Shown one piece after another: positions 18,154 to 27,247 of a stretch of 64,000 nucleotides of DNA. Both the position numbers and the translations under genes were made by a program. Numbering within the stretch: the first letter of the stretch is position 1; every line of letters begins with the position of its first letter. The notes under the pieces are model-generated. The model made no database searches and was not told the DNA's origin. It saw nothing but the letters and a program-made list of their open reading frames with translations. Origin of the DNA: DATFVA01 sp963811905 (GTDB taxonomy: Bacteria > Bacteroidota > Ignavibacteria > Ignavibacteriales > Ignavibacteriaceae); assembly GCA_963811905.1 (NCBI GenBank), contig CAWETK010000018.1, forward strand, positions 496,001 to 560,000, written 5' to 3'.

Positions 18154-21100
18154 TCATTTCAGTAAGATCATTTTGTTCGATTGGACAAACGATCCGGATC
18201 CGCCATTTCCGGTACCGGCAGTCATTCTGTATATGTAAGTACCTGAACTCATTTTAACATTTGAATTATTTAAACCGTCCCACTGGAATGTATGGGTTCC
18301 TCTTAGAACCTGTCCGGCAAATAATGTCCTTATTTCCTGTCCAAGCATATTGTAGATTTTAATCGTCACCTCACTTGTCTGCGGAACCTGAAATTTAATG
18401 GTTGTAGACGGATTGAAAGGATTCGGATAGTTCTGGAATAAAATATAATCGAAAGGCAATTCGGGAGACTTGCCGTAAATAATTTCTATCCCAGTATTTT
18501 CTAATTTATGCCTGTTCATATCTACCAGAACTATTTTATCCGGCTGAATCTCCTCAGGTGACTTTATATTGAACGGCATATCTGCCGCAAAATGTTCACC
18601 TGCTTTAATGTATCTATCAGCCAGGCGGTCATACAAAAGAGTTCTGAGCAAATCAGCAGTTTTTTTATAGAATCCCTGACCAAGGTCGGTGCTTATCGAC
18701 ATATCAGACGGATTACCGTTCACATCTTTTAATTCCATCTGAACACCTCGTATGTCTACCTTGCTGTCAATATATACTGATATCCCCTCATTGTTGATGT
18801 ACAAAATAACCTTAGCATCCACATCCCCAGCTAATTTCTGCATACTCTGATTACCTGCAGCCTTGTTTAATTGACCGTTAGGATACACGCCATTCAGGAT
18901 TATATTCTGCATAAGTGCCAGATCCTGAACGTTGACGATGCCGTCCGGCTCCGGTTCCTGCGTGCCGGGTGTCCATGGTGAAATATCCGCCCTTGTGAAA
19001 AAATCTCCTTCAAGGGAGTCTCTGCCTACTATATGATCAACCACAAGGATCAGATCAAGTATATCGAGATAACCATCGCCATTGACATCACCAAGAGATG
19101 ATATCCTATTCATAGCCATTACTGTCAGATTATTATTAACAGAAGAAATATCAACCGGATAACCATCAACGCTTGTTGCAGATGCGTGCGATATTTTAAT
19201 AGATGATTTCAGCGTATCAGTCAACGCAGGGAGATCTGCAATTCTGTATTTTACTGTCAGAAGATCATTGTAATCTGCAGCTGGATCCAGACCGGTTTCC
19301 TGATCAAGATTGTAAAGAAGGACATAAACAGAATCAACCGATGCTCCGTTACCTGTAAGAGGACCTCTGAACAAGTTATAATCAAGTACCCAATTCGCAT
19401 CAGCAACATCTGTTCCTTTTTCTATATTCTGAAAAGTCAGGATAGTATTATCGTCCATTGCCTTATTAACTGTCAATCTGAATTGAATTGCCTGAACTTT
19501 TTCGCCCAGGGGATCAAGTCCGGTCAGATTCATAGTCTGGGTATAGGAATCATCTTCAAATTGATATACAATTTTGTTTTCAAATTTGAGCCCCTTCCCT
19601 TCTGATGCATTTCCCGTCAGAGGGATGGCATTCGGCGAAGCAGGATCATTGCTTGTAAACACCAGACTACCGGAGTATGATCCTGATGATACGGGATTAA
19701 ATGTTACGGTGAATGTTTCACTCCCTCCTCCCGGAATATTAGCTGATGCAGGTGCAACACTAAAACCCGTTCCGGTTATTGAGGCATCTGTAATAATGAG
19801 GGGGTTAGTCAGACCAATATTGCTGACCGTAACCGATAAATCATTTGAGGTATTTACCCCAACATTTCCGAAATTCAGTGATGCAGGAGAGATACTTATC
19901 GTCGGTCCGTCATCCGCTCCGATTCCCCGGACGGAATAAAGATAGGGTGATCCGGCAGCATTATTTGTGAATTCAAGAGATGCAGTTTGAGCGCCTATTC
20001 CAGCCGGGGTAAATTCTATATTAAATACCAGGTTTTCTCCCTGCGTAATAGTGACAGGGAAAGAAGCCGGTGTGAATGTGAATTGAGCATCAGACGATGC
20101 AATATTATTCAGTACCAGATCGTCGTTGCCGGAATTGGTCACTGTAACCTGCTGAGCAGACGTATTTCCCAGAGCAACCTGACCAAAATTAAGTTCAGGA
20201 GGAGAGATTGAAAATACCGGGACAGATGCCGGCATTTCCGTGATTTCGATATTATCAATCATTATATCATTATCAGCATTGGCTGAAGTTGACTCCCCGT
20301 AAAATCCGATCTGGACCATCCCTGTATATGCAGAGAGATCGATTGCAATATGCTCCCCGGTGGAACTGATATTATTAAATATATTTTCAGAACCTATATT
20401 ATCCCACAACATTAAAATGTTTGATAAATCCCATGTCTTACCGCTGTCTGTTGAGATTACAACTGCAAACCTGTCGTCACTACCCGTAGTTTCAGGAGGA
20501 TCTGAAGTTCCTGAAGCATTTAACGTCAGATCAAATTCGAGCTGATAGTCCGAAGCAGGATTAAAATCCAGCAGAGTTGTAGTCAGCCAATGATTGATAC
20601 TACTCCCGGATATATTTAATGCTGCCGCTTTATTCACCGGCGAGCTCAGGTTCTGCCAGTCATCCTGAACCCATCCGCTGCTGGTTGAGTTCAAAGTTAT
20701 TGGATCTGACAGTAATCCCGTATACCTTATATAATATAAGGGCGGATATGAACCTTCAAAATTTTCTAAATATGGGAAAACCGTTACCGGCGGATCTTCC
20801 ATTACCGTGAATGACCAGATTTGATTTCCTTCCGCGTCCCCGTTATCATTATACGGCACTACCATCCAGTAATATTTAGCGGTATATAATAAGGGGGCCG
20901 ATGGTGTATATACAGCTGCAAGCTGAAGATCAGTATTGTTTTCTATATTTGACGGAGGCACAACACCTTCTCCGTCAGTACCGAAATACAGCCTGTAACC
21001 TGTCGGCTCATTACCTCCCCCGGATGTCCATTCAAGGGATGTATTTATGTCAACATCGAATGCACCATCGGCAGGCGAAACTGCAAGTGCAGGATCCGGA

Positions 21101-21777
21101 ACCAATCCCGGCTCATAAACAAGAACATTATCAACTATCCAGTATGCTGACCAGTTGCCTGTCCACCTGAAACGAACGCGGGCATCGGAAACACCTGCAA
21201 CTCCGGCAGATATATCAATTGACTTATGCTCCGGGTTCAGAGTTGTTGTACCGGATGTGTAGATGGTATTCCATACAGATCCATTCCATACCTCAACATA
21301 TATTGCCCCTCCCAGCTGACCCAAAAAATACTGATCCCATTCGAGCAATACTGAAGATGAAACCGGGGGACTAAAACCCGGAGATTCCAGTGCCACGTTC
21401 TCGGGAGTGGAATTGTTAGAGTAAGCATAACTATCAAAAATGGCCGCGGGTTGAACAATAGGTGAATGGAGAATCCTGATTCCCGGGTTATCAAAGTGCC
21501 AGAGATCTGTACCAGGAACTCCCTGAATAATATTTTGCGTCCATCCTGCAGGGGGCGTTACAACTGAAGCAGCCGCAAAATCTTCATTTATATAAGCCGC
21601 CAAATCGGGTGCAAAGTTTTCATCATTCTCTTTTTCAATATTACCTTTAACCTTAATATTTCTATTGTACTTTACATCATTTTGTGCTTTGTCCTTCTGA
21701 GCTAAACCATTTTGAGGTATAAACAGAAGAGACAAGAGGAAAATTACCGGAATAAACTTTTCTAAGTTTATATTCAC
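18154..21777 (-). CDS. Large secreted T9SS substrate with HYDIN-like and dockerin-like domains
   Basis: Start chosen at GTG 21777, which has AGGAGG five bases upstream and opens a good signal peptide (FIPVIFLLSLLFIPQNGLAQ). The open frame extends further upstream but that part does not look like protein. The mature protein (1207 aa precursor) has an N-terminal jelly-roll-like region, a fibronectin-like module (LAVSPADGAFDVDINTSLEW), a second cleaved-adhesin-like region, two ASPM/SPD-2/HYDIN-type Ig modules (PPELNFGQVALGN and PASLNFGNVGVN), a cohesin-like beta domain, and dockerin-like calcium loops (GDVNGDGYLDILDL and ADISPWTPG...DGIVNVQDL). The end is a type A T9SS sorting domain (FQNYPNPFNPSTTIKF, ending NKMILLK). 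Probably a cell-surface or released adhesive/structural protein. No enzyme domain is visible. Confidence 0.9.
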   Translation of the reverse strand: MNINLEKFIPVIFLLSLLFIPQNGLAQKDKAQNDVKYNRNIKVKGNIEKENDENFAPDLAAYINEDFAAASVVTPPAGWTQNIIQGVPGTDLWHFDNPGIRILHSPIVQPAAIFDSYAYSNNSTPENVALESPGFSPPVSSSVLLEWDQYFLGQLGGAIYVEVWNGSVWNTIYTSGTTTLNPEHKSIDISAGVAGVSDARVRFRWTGNWSAYWIVDNVLVYEPGLVPDPALAVSPADGAFDVDINTSLEWTSGGGNEPTGYRLYFGTDGEGVVPPSNIENNTDLQLAAVYTPSAPLLYTAKYYWMVVPYNDNGDAEGNQIWSFTVMEDPPVTVFPYLENFEGSYPPLYYIRYTGLLSDPITLNSTSSGWVQDDWQNLSSPVNKAAALNISGSSINHWLTTTLLDFNPASDYQLEFDLTLNASGTSDPPETTGSDDRFAVVISTDSGKTWDLSNILMLWDNIGSENIFNNISSTGEHIAIDLSAYTGMVQIGFYGESTSANADNDIMIDNIEITEMPASVPVFSISPPELNFGQVALGNTSAQQVTVTNSGNDDLVLNNIASSDAQFTFTPASFPVTITQGENLVFNIEFTPAGIGAQTASLEFTNNAAGSPYLYSVRGIGADDGPTISISPASLNFGNVGVNTSNDLSVTVSNIGLTNPLIITDASITGTGFSVAPASANIPGGGSETFTVTFNPVSSGSYSGSLVFTSNDPASPNAIPLTGNASEGKGLKFENKIVYQFEDDSYTQTMNLTGLDPLGEKVQAIQFRLTVNKAMDDNTILTFQNIEKGTDVADANWVLDYNLFRGPLTGNGASVDSVYVLLYNLDQETGLDPAADYNDLLTVKYRIADLPALTDTLKSSIKISHASATSVDGYPVDISSVNNNLTVMAMNRISSLGDVNGDGYLDILDLILVVDHIVGRDSLEGDFFTRADISPWTPGTQEPEPDGIVNVQDLALMQNIILNGVYPNGQLNKAAGNQSMQKLAGDVDAKVILYINNEGISVYIDSKVDIRGVQMELKDVNGNPSDMSISTDLGQGFYKKTADLLRTLLYDRLADRYIKAGEHFAADMPFNIKSPEEIQPDKIVLVDMNRHKLENTGIEIIYGKSPELPFDYILFQNYPNPFNPSTTIKFQVPQTSEVTIKIYNMLGQEIRTLFAGQVLRGTHTFQWDGLNNSNVKMSSGTYIYRMTAGTGNGGSGSFVQSNKMILLK

Positions 21778-22693
21778 TGTTCCTCCTGTGAGTAATATAT
21801 GATTTAGATTGAATAGTATTTTAGAGCGCTTTAAGACTGAAGAGACCAGCCATTGCAAGCAAAGCATAATGAATGATAATTTCCCGGAAATATTTCCGGG
21901 AGGCAGGGTTTTGACAGGAAAGAGCTGTACCGGGCGGGCAAACTTCTTTTCACCTGTGTATATGAAATTCTTCAACATTTAAGGGCCTTATTTATAAGCC
22001 AATTAAATCCAATGATTATTATCGGGATAGTTTTAACAAGTTATCTTTTTATAGATTATATAAGAAGGCCCCTCAACGCGCCCCACAGCACTCTAAAGTG
22101 TCTGAAATCCGGGCTTTGTCTATAAGCCAAGGAAATATTTACCTGGTAAGGAATCCAGCTAAACAAAAGACAACATCTCAGGGCCATCGCATAGTCATAA
22201 TTGAATTTCTAGAAATCCAGGGGTTGTCAATCAAAATCTTCAGGTTAGCAATGTATTATTCTCAAGTATATTTTTTAAATCCCTTAAAAGACAACAGTTA
22301 TATGTAAAATAAAAATTAGTAGTCTATTAAATTCTTCTCCCTATCCCATTTAATTATTTTTTACCTGCAGTAATTAATTAAATTTTATACTGTTATAAAT
22401 ACAATTTTAATAAAATTATTTTTTAGTGTCAAAATTTATCAGGGAAAATATTTTTACCAGTTCATTTATCTTATTTACATAAAGTGAACCTCCCTGTCGG
22501 GTTCAAGGTTCAGTCATTTTATTTCGGATAAAGGGTTGGAATAAGCTCATTTTAATAAGGCAGGCTCCGAGCAAAGGACCGGCCGCTAATAAATTTCCAG
22601 GACATATGTCTTTCAGATCACTTCGTTCTAATTTTTATATACTAAATTAGCGGGAGCTACGATGATGCAATAATTAGTTAGTGATACTTGCTG

Positions 22694-22722
22694 CCCCTGT
22701 TCTAACCGAACAGGGGTTTTTT
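22694..22722 (+). terminator. Intrinsic terminator, no upstream ORF
   Basis: Perfect 9-bp stem CCCCTGTTC/GAACAGGGG, 5-base loop TAACC, then six T. The 250 bases before it (22440-22690) are non-coding but contain GC-rich islands such as GGACCGGCCGC, so a small RNA ending here is plausible. Confidence 0.8.
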
Positions 22723-22797
22723 ATAGGGATTCTATTTTTTATTTAAATTAATATTTATAAATTTGAATATATCTTTTTAACCACTCTCTTGATGAAG

Positions 22798-22832
22798 CCC
22801 GGCTATTGTTGTCCCAAATGCCGGGTTTTTTT
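22798..22832 (+). terminator. Intrinsic terminator, no upstream ORF
   Basis: Stem CCCGGC/GCCGGG with a 16-base loop followed by seven T. It lies 75 bases after the previous terminator, so any RNA ending here would be very short or a read-through product. Confidence 0.65.
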
Positions 22833-22932
22833 ATGACTCTTTTCTCATAAAAATAGCCGAACTTAATCCATTCCCTCTTCAATAATATTGAAAGATTTCT
22901 AATCTTTTGAGTTTAAATGCACAAAGACAAAA

Positions 22933-22970
22933 ACCTGGCTGAAGGGCTGGTCGAAGCCTGGTCTTTTTTT
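22933..22970 (+). terminator. Weaker terminator-like hairpin with T-run
   Basis: Stem ACCTGGC/GCCTGGT with one T-T mismatch, a 16-base loop and a seven-T tail after TC. Third in the series; weaker than the other two. Confidence 0.45.
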
Positions 22971-23150
22971 CAATTCTTTGTCAAGCATAAAATCAGCATT
23001 TGAATTCAAGTTTGCGAATTCTCACACCGACACTGCTTCTGAAAAAAGTATTTCATTATAAAGTTACAAGTGTTTATTTTCGAGGGAAGTTATTCTTTCG
23101 TATTGAACCCGGATGAATAAATATTCTCAAAAACAATACAATACTGCCTG

Positions 23151-23498
23151 ATGATCCTTATAGCTGAGGACCAATTAATAACTGCTCTTGAATTAAAACA
23201 GATCCTCCACAGGAACGGCTACCCCGAGGCACGGATATTCACAAAAGGCGGTGAAGCAATCGAATTCCTGACCGAGTGTGACCTTCTTTTTGCTCTGCTT
23301 GATATTAAACTTGCGGATAATATCTCGGGACTTGAAATAGCCAGGAGATTAAAAATGAAGGATACACCTTTTATTTTTATTTCTGCTTTTTCCGACCCTG
23401 AAAATCTCAGACGTGCAAAAGAACTAAATCCCGCCGGAATAATTACCAAACCCCTCGATGAGTCGGAACTGGAACTTTTAATTCAAAATATAAACTGA
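23151..23498 (+). CDS. Stand-alone response regulator receiver domain
   Basis: 115 aa, a single receiver domain with acidic residues ED near position 6-7, the phospho-acceptor Asp in FALLDIKL (about D51), a Ser/Thr switch residue in FIFISAF and Lys in IITKPLD. There is no output domain. It points toward the HWE-type histidine kinase gene, which lies convergently with a 6-base gap, so this is probably its partner. Such single-domain regulators act by protein contact or as phosphate sinks. Confidence 0.88.
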   Translation: MILIAEDQLITALELKQILHRNGYPEARIFTKGGEAIEFLTECDLLFALLDIKLADNISGLEIARRLKMKDTPFIFISAFSDPENLRRAKELNPAGIITKPLDESELELLIQNIN

Positions 23499-23504
23499 TT
23501 TTTT

Positions 23505-24929
23505 CTATACTCTTCCGGTATCCTTTCCGGTATTAAATATGATTGTCCACTTTACCCCTTCCGACTGATCAAGAATGACTTCAGCATTGAGCTGACTTTC
23601 CGATATGCTTTCGAACAACTGCAGGCCGAGTTTTCCTTCCTGCATCTTCTCTTTCCCATTAAATCCAACGCCATTATCCTTTACACTGAGCTGCAGATCC
23701 CCATCGATATTTTTGAGTATTATCTCAATAATACCCTTACGATCATCCGGGAATGCATGTTTGAAGGCATTGGTTACAAGTTCGGTTAATATAAGTCCCG
23801 CCGGAATAGCCTTATCTATCAGTGCTGTAACTTCATCCATTTTAAAATCGAGGCTGACCCTGCCGTTATGATCCAGATAACTCTGTGCGATCAGTTCCGT
23901 CAGCTCCCTGATATATTCGCTTAAATTAATACGTGATAAATCCCCCGTCTTGTACAGCTTTTCGTGTACAAGAGCCATAGTGCGAATCCTTGTTTTTATA
24001 TCTACAATAATTTCCTGCAGCTTTTCGTCCTGTATAGCTTCAGCTTTAAGACCAAGCAGAGAAGATATTATCTGCATATTGTTTTTCGTCCTATGATGGA
24101 GCTCCTTCAGCAGAACATCTTTTTCCTTAAGCTGAGTCTCTATTTTCTTATAAGCGTCTTCGAGCTGTTTTTCAGCGTGCATCCTCTCAGTTATATCCGT
24201 ATTAGTACCGAACCACCTTAGAATATTTCCGCTATCGTCTCTTACAGGGAGCGCCCTGGACAGAAACCATCTGTATTCACCATCTCTGCTTCTTAAAGGG
24301 AATGTATCCTCCCAGAGCTCACCATTCTCAATTGAATGAGTAAATTTTTTAACAACGCGTTCAAGATGTTCAGGATGATGCACTTTCTTCCATCCCCAGC
24401 CCTCCATATCCCTGAAGTGTGTTCCCGTGTAATCATACCATCTTTTATTATACCAGTATATCCATCCGGAACCATCAGCCATCCAGGCCAGCTGAGAAAT
24501 ATTGTCGCCAAGTGTTACAAAGCGTCCCGTGCTTGTACTTAATTCCTCTTCCATCTTTTTACGATCAGTAATATCGAGAGTCTGTACAAAAATACCTTCC
24601 GGCACAGGCACCGAATGCACCTGGTACCAACCTTCCCGGCCATTCTCGAACATAAAGCTGTTTTCGATAAGCCCCGGGACCCTTTCAGTCATTGTTCGTT
24701 CTACGGTGTTAAAGATAGACGATTTTTCTATACCCGGGACAATCTCAAAGACCGTTTTTCCTATCATTTCAGACCGCTGCTTATAGGCATGCTGTGCCTG
24801 GACGTCGTTTACGTACAGAAAGGTCCAGTTATAATCAATTATAGCACATCCTTCAATTAATTTATCCAGAGTGCCGCTATATTTCTGCGCGGCTTTATCG
24901 ATTCTCTCTGTCAGGCTGTCTGCGGTCAA
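23505..24929 (-). CDS. PAS-domain sensor histidine kinase, HisKA_2 type
   Basis: 474 aa, soluble. Two PAS domains: residues about 18-130 (IIDYNWTFLYVNDVQAQ) and about 130-250 (WMADGSGWIYWYNKRWYDYTG, ending DDSGNILRWFGTNTDITER). A short coiled segment leads to the phospho-acceptor motif KELHHRTKNNMQ (H279), typical of the HisKA_2/HWE class, and a HATPase domain with ILTELVTNAFKHAF and VKDNGVGFNG. The frame opens with TTG at 24929; there is no better ATG nearby upstream. The PAS pair suggests a small ligand, redox or light signal. The convergent receiver at 23151 is a likely target. Confidence 0.88.
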   Translation of the reverse strand: MTADSLTERIDKAAQKYSGTLDKLIEGCAIIDYNWTFLYVNDVQAQHAYKQRSEMIGKTVFEIVPGIEKSSIFNTVERTMTERVPGLIENSFMFENGREGWYQVHSVPVPEGIFVQTLDITDRKKMEEELSTSTGRFVTLGDNISQLAWMADGSGWIYWYNKRWYDYTGTHFRDMEGWGWKKVHHPEHLERVVKKFTHSIENGELWEDTFPLRSRDGEYRWFLSRALPVRDDSGNILRWFGTNTDITERMHAEKQLEDAYKKIETQLKEKDVLLKELHHRTKNNMQIISSLLGLKAEAIQDEKLQEIIVDIKTRIRTMALVHEKLYKTGDLSRINLSEYIRELTELIAQSYLDHNGRVSLDFKMDEVTALIDKAIPAGLILTELVTNAFKHAFPDDRKGIIEIILKNIDGDLQLSVKDNGVGFNGKEKMQEGKLGLQLFESISESQLNAEVILDQSEGVKWTIIFNTGKDTGRV

Positions 24930-25041
24930 GTTAACGGCATCCTTTTCAATAATTTAGAATAAAATACAGAATGATATAAATTTATCATTCATCAGTTTAA
25001 TAATCTCTGTTAATTTATTATAAAAGGAATAAATGCACAGT

Positions 25042-25353
25042 CTATGTGCTCCCTGTCATATTGATTCTGAGGAAACCTGGTTTAGCAATGGGAGAGACTG
25101 AGAGAGGGGGTTGGAAATAAGAAGGTAAGGAGAAGATAAGAAGTGAGAAGGTAAGAAGATGAGAGGATAAGAAGGTAAGAAGGTGAGAAGGTGAGAGGAG
25201 GATGTGAAGGTTGAGATAAAAATGCAAAAAATAGCCAGGGATTATAACTACAATCAGCATAACTCTCATCGGGCTGAACCGGTCGATGAGTACTCCCCCC
25301 ATTGCAAGAATAACCCTGAGGACTTCAATCAGGAACTTAATTATGCTCTTCAT
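25042..25353 (-). CDS. Possible small membrane protein running into a repeat
   Basis: From ATG 25353 the first ~50 residues (MKSIIKFLIEVLRVILAMGG and on) look like a small membrane protein with two hydrophobic segments. The reading then continues through the pyrimidine-rich side of the GA repeat at 25129-25205, giving low-complexity Leu/Ser/Pro residues that cannot be original coding. Its start overlaps the end of the 71-aa gene upstream by 17 bases, which would fit translational coupling. It may be a gene whose 3' end was replaced by repeat DNA, or no gene at all. Confidence 0.3.
   Translation of the reverse strand: MKSIIKFLIEVLRVILAMGGVLIDRFSPMRVMLIVVIIPGYFLHFYLNLHILLSPSHLLTFLSSHLLTFSLLIFSLPSYFQPPLSVSPIAKPGFLRINMTGST
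25129..25205. repeat. GA-rich degenerate tandem repeat
   Basis: Imperfect runs of AAGAAGGTGAGAAGGTAAG-like units. The same kind of sequence occurs on the opposite strand at 42605-42660 and, shorter, at 45855-45898. It lies in the 407-base space between the histidine kinase and the small gene at 25337. Confidence 0.65.
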
Positions 25354-25552
25354 CCCGTCGACTGATAATAAATGATTCGTCCCAGCCGCAGGAGGATTTA
25401 AGACTGCACACAGCCTGATCATGATCTACCACTGATGCGAACGCGCTTCTTTCATCCTTAATAATATGAACCATGCTGATATTTTTCACTGTCTTTTCGG
25501 CTGCATACGAAACATAATCGCCTGCTACTTTTTTAGATGTCAGTACAAACAT
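25337..25552 (-). CDS. Small hypothetical protein (71 aa)
   Basis: I do not recognise this protein. It is supported by a strong ribosome binding site (GAGGAG, 6 bases before the ATG at 25552), rare in this window. The sequence begins MFVLTSKKVAGDYVSYAAEK, has mixed polar composition, no signal peptide and no membrane segment, and contains a short Cys pair (VCSLKSSCGW). It is divergent from the Crp/Fnr-type gene at 25780, so it could be regulated by that protein; that is inference. Confidence 0.6.
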   Translation of the reverse strand: MFVLTSKKVAGDYVSYAAEKTVKNISMVHIIKDERSAFASVVDHDQAVCSLKSSCGWDESFIISRRDEEHN

Positions 25553-25779
25553 ATAAACTCCTCACAATTCAGGGCTGAAGAATAAAGATTTAACAGGATT
25601 AATTTACTGACAAATGTCACCGATATTTTATGCAAGTGACCGATGATGAAAAAAAGGGGGAATGCTGCCGGCCGGCCGGGTGAGGCAAATGTGATTCCAT
25701 CCCCGTATAATGCGTACATCACGGATTAAGTCATTCTGATAATGTATTATGAATCTGAAATAATAACCGGGTGCAGCCA

Positions 25780-26487
25780 ATGATTGAGACAAAAGATTCG
25801 ATTAAGTATGTCCCGCTATTCTCTGAATTAGGTGAAGAGGACATCGAGAGTATCCGCAACGCAGGGATTATCAGACATTTTCAAAAAAACATGGTTATAA
25901 TGGATGAGTCAAAGGAAGAAGGAAGCGGCTTATTCATTATCCTATCAGGTTCTGTAAAAGTAACCAGGAACGATTCAAGGGGAAATGAAATTATTCTGGC
26001 GCTACTTGATGAAAATGATTATTTCGGTGAAATGTCGCTTCTGGACGGTCTTCCTCCCTCAGCCAATGTAATAGCAATGGAAAAAACCGAAACATTTTTC
26101 ATAGGTAGGGATGATTTTCAGCAGCTTTTAAATTCAAAACCGAAAATGATGGAACCCCTGCTTAAAGGAGTTATCACCAGGCTGAGAGAAGCCGACAATA
26201 AAATAAAATCATTGTCGCTCAGCAAAGCAAAAGATAAGATAATCGAAGCTGTAATCCAGCTGGCGGAGATCAATGGTGTAAGAAAGCAGGGACTTGTAGA
26301 AGTGAACCTCCCCTTCCAGCACGAAATAGCGAATATGGCAGGAACATCAAGAGAAACTGTTTCCAGGGTACTGCATGCACTTTACAAAAAGGGCCTGATC
26401 CAGCTCGAAGGTTCGATTATCCGGATACCGGATTACGATGCATTTAAAAAGACAGTATCATGGATACCAGAGTTAAGGGATACTTAG
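25780..26487 (+). CDS. Crp/Fnr-family transcriptional regulator
   Basis: About 235 aa. N-terminal cyclic-nucleotide-binding fold (residues about 10-125) with LFIILSGSVKVTRND and the phosphate-cassette-like segment YFGEMSLLDGLPPSANV. A long dimer helix (IKSLSLSKAKDKIIEAV) follows, then a winged helix with recognition motif HEIANMAGTSRETVSRVLHAL. There are no cysteines suited to an FNR iron-sulfur cluster, so it is closer to CRP-type regulators; the ligand is unknown. GTG 25771 in the same frame is an alternative start. Flanked by two short minus-strand genes with similar strong ribosome binding sites. A cyclase (1-893) elsewhere in the window would offer a possible ligand source, but no link is shown. 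Confidence 0.92.
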   Translation: MIETKDSIKYVPLFSELGEEDIESIRNAGIIRHFQKNMVIMDESKEEGSGLFIILSGSVKVTRNDSRGNEIILALLDENDYFGEMSLLDGLPPSANVIAMEKTETFFIGRDDFQQLLNSKPKMMEPLLKGVITRLREADNKIKSLSLSKAKDKIIEAVIQLAEINGVRKQGLVEVNLPFQHEIANMAGTSRETVSRVLHALYKKGLIQLEGSIIRIPDYDAFKKTVSWIPELRDT

Positions 26488-26541
26488 TAATAATTTTTTT
26501 TGGGGGCAAACATATCTCAGGAGGAAAGAAAATTTTTATTT

Positions 26542-26784
26542 TTATTCCACGGTTTCCGATTTAAAATTCAAAGAGTTTGAAGGAAGCTGATGCAGAACTT
26601 CTCTCAGATGATTGATTCCCATTTCACTTGTGAGATCATAATCCAGACACGTAAATACAATATCTGACTCCGGGCGTCTATAAGACACTTCCCCACTGGT
26701 CTTATCATAAGAAACGGGTTTAATATATATGCCGGATGGCAGATGTTTAAAGCTGATAAATCCCGGATTCTGTTCAATATTCAT
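26542..26784 (-). CDS. Small hypothetical protein (80 aa)
   Basis: Not recognised. The ATG at 26784 has GAGGAG five bases upstream. The protein starts MNIEQNPGFISFKHLPSGIY, is soluble, acidic toward the C-terminus and contains no known motif. It is convergent with the Crp/Fnr-type gene (stop to stop 54 bases). Composition looks protein-like (balanced hydrophobic and charged residues), which together with the ribosome binding site makes it credible. Confidence 0.6.
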   Translation of the reverse strand: MNIEQNPGFISFKHLPSGIYIKPVSYDKTSGEVSYRRPESDIVFTCLDYDLTSEMGINHLREVLHQLPSNSLNFKSETVE

Positions 26785-26945
26785 ATGATCTCCTCATTCT
26801 GTTTTATTTTGATTAGCTAAAATAGTTTCCTCTTACAATAATCCAGCAAACATTACGCATATCATAATCCATAAATCAATCTACTATTTCAGATTGACGC
26901 CATCAATCCATTTTCCTGTCCCAATTTACCCATTGAAGCCTGGGG

Positions 26946-27090
26946 TAGCGAAACAGGCGTTTCGTTATATAAGCGAAACAGCGTTACGCTTTACAGGGGA
27001 TCAAAGCGAAACAGGCGTTACGTTGTATAAGCGAAACAGGCGTTTCGCTTTACAGGGGGATCGGAAGCGAAACAGCGTTTCGCTTTACAA
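26946..27090. repeat. Array of five palindromic GCGAAACAG repeats
   Basis: Five consecutive units of about 28-33 bases. Each is an inverted repeat such as GCGAAACAGCGTTTCGC followed by TTTACAGGGGATC or TATAA spacers. Point changes (GTTACGC, GTTTCGTT) mark individual units. The same unit occurs at 15189-15243. An open frame runs through the array but encodes only repeat translation. The rest of the 463-base gap (26785-27247) is AT-rich promoter-like DNA. Confidence 0.8.
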
Positions 27091-27247
27091 ACTGGATTTT
27101 ATTAAGATAGGTTTGAACAAAACGCAGATAGCGGATAAAATACCTTGAGTTATTCATCCTAAGTATACCAGTTCACACCATTTACACTCAATTATCTTTA
27201 TCATATTATATAAAAGAACTTATGAATGATAACAAACAGATGAACTT

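Larger units (their letters stand above)
21778..23150. other. 1.4-kb gene-poor region with three plus-strand terminators
   Basis: No convincing protein gene. It starts with the promoter side of the T9SS gene. From about 22.4 kb it becomes AT-rich, with three intrinsic terminator-like hairpins in a row on the plus strand (listed separately) and no coding gene ahead of any of them. This is the pattern left by small RNA genes. A 69-codon frame at 22098 lacks a ribosome binding site and was not called. Confidence 0.5.

Noticed and set aside
21778..21978. N-terminal 67-codon extension of the T9SS surface protein
   Set aside because: No signal-like start; the GTG at 21777 has AGGAGG at ideal spacing and opens a signal peptide.
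22098..22307. 69-codon plus-strand frame
   Set aside because: No ribosome binding site, no motif and stop-rich surroundings.
26946..27090. CRISPR array
   Set aside because: Units are adjacent palindromes of slightly different length without unique spacers, and there are no cas genes.
26894..27148. An 84-codon open frame across the palindromic array
   Set aside because: It translates only the repeat units (repeating SETGVTLYK-like residues), with no ribosome binding site.
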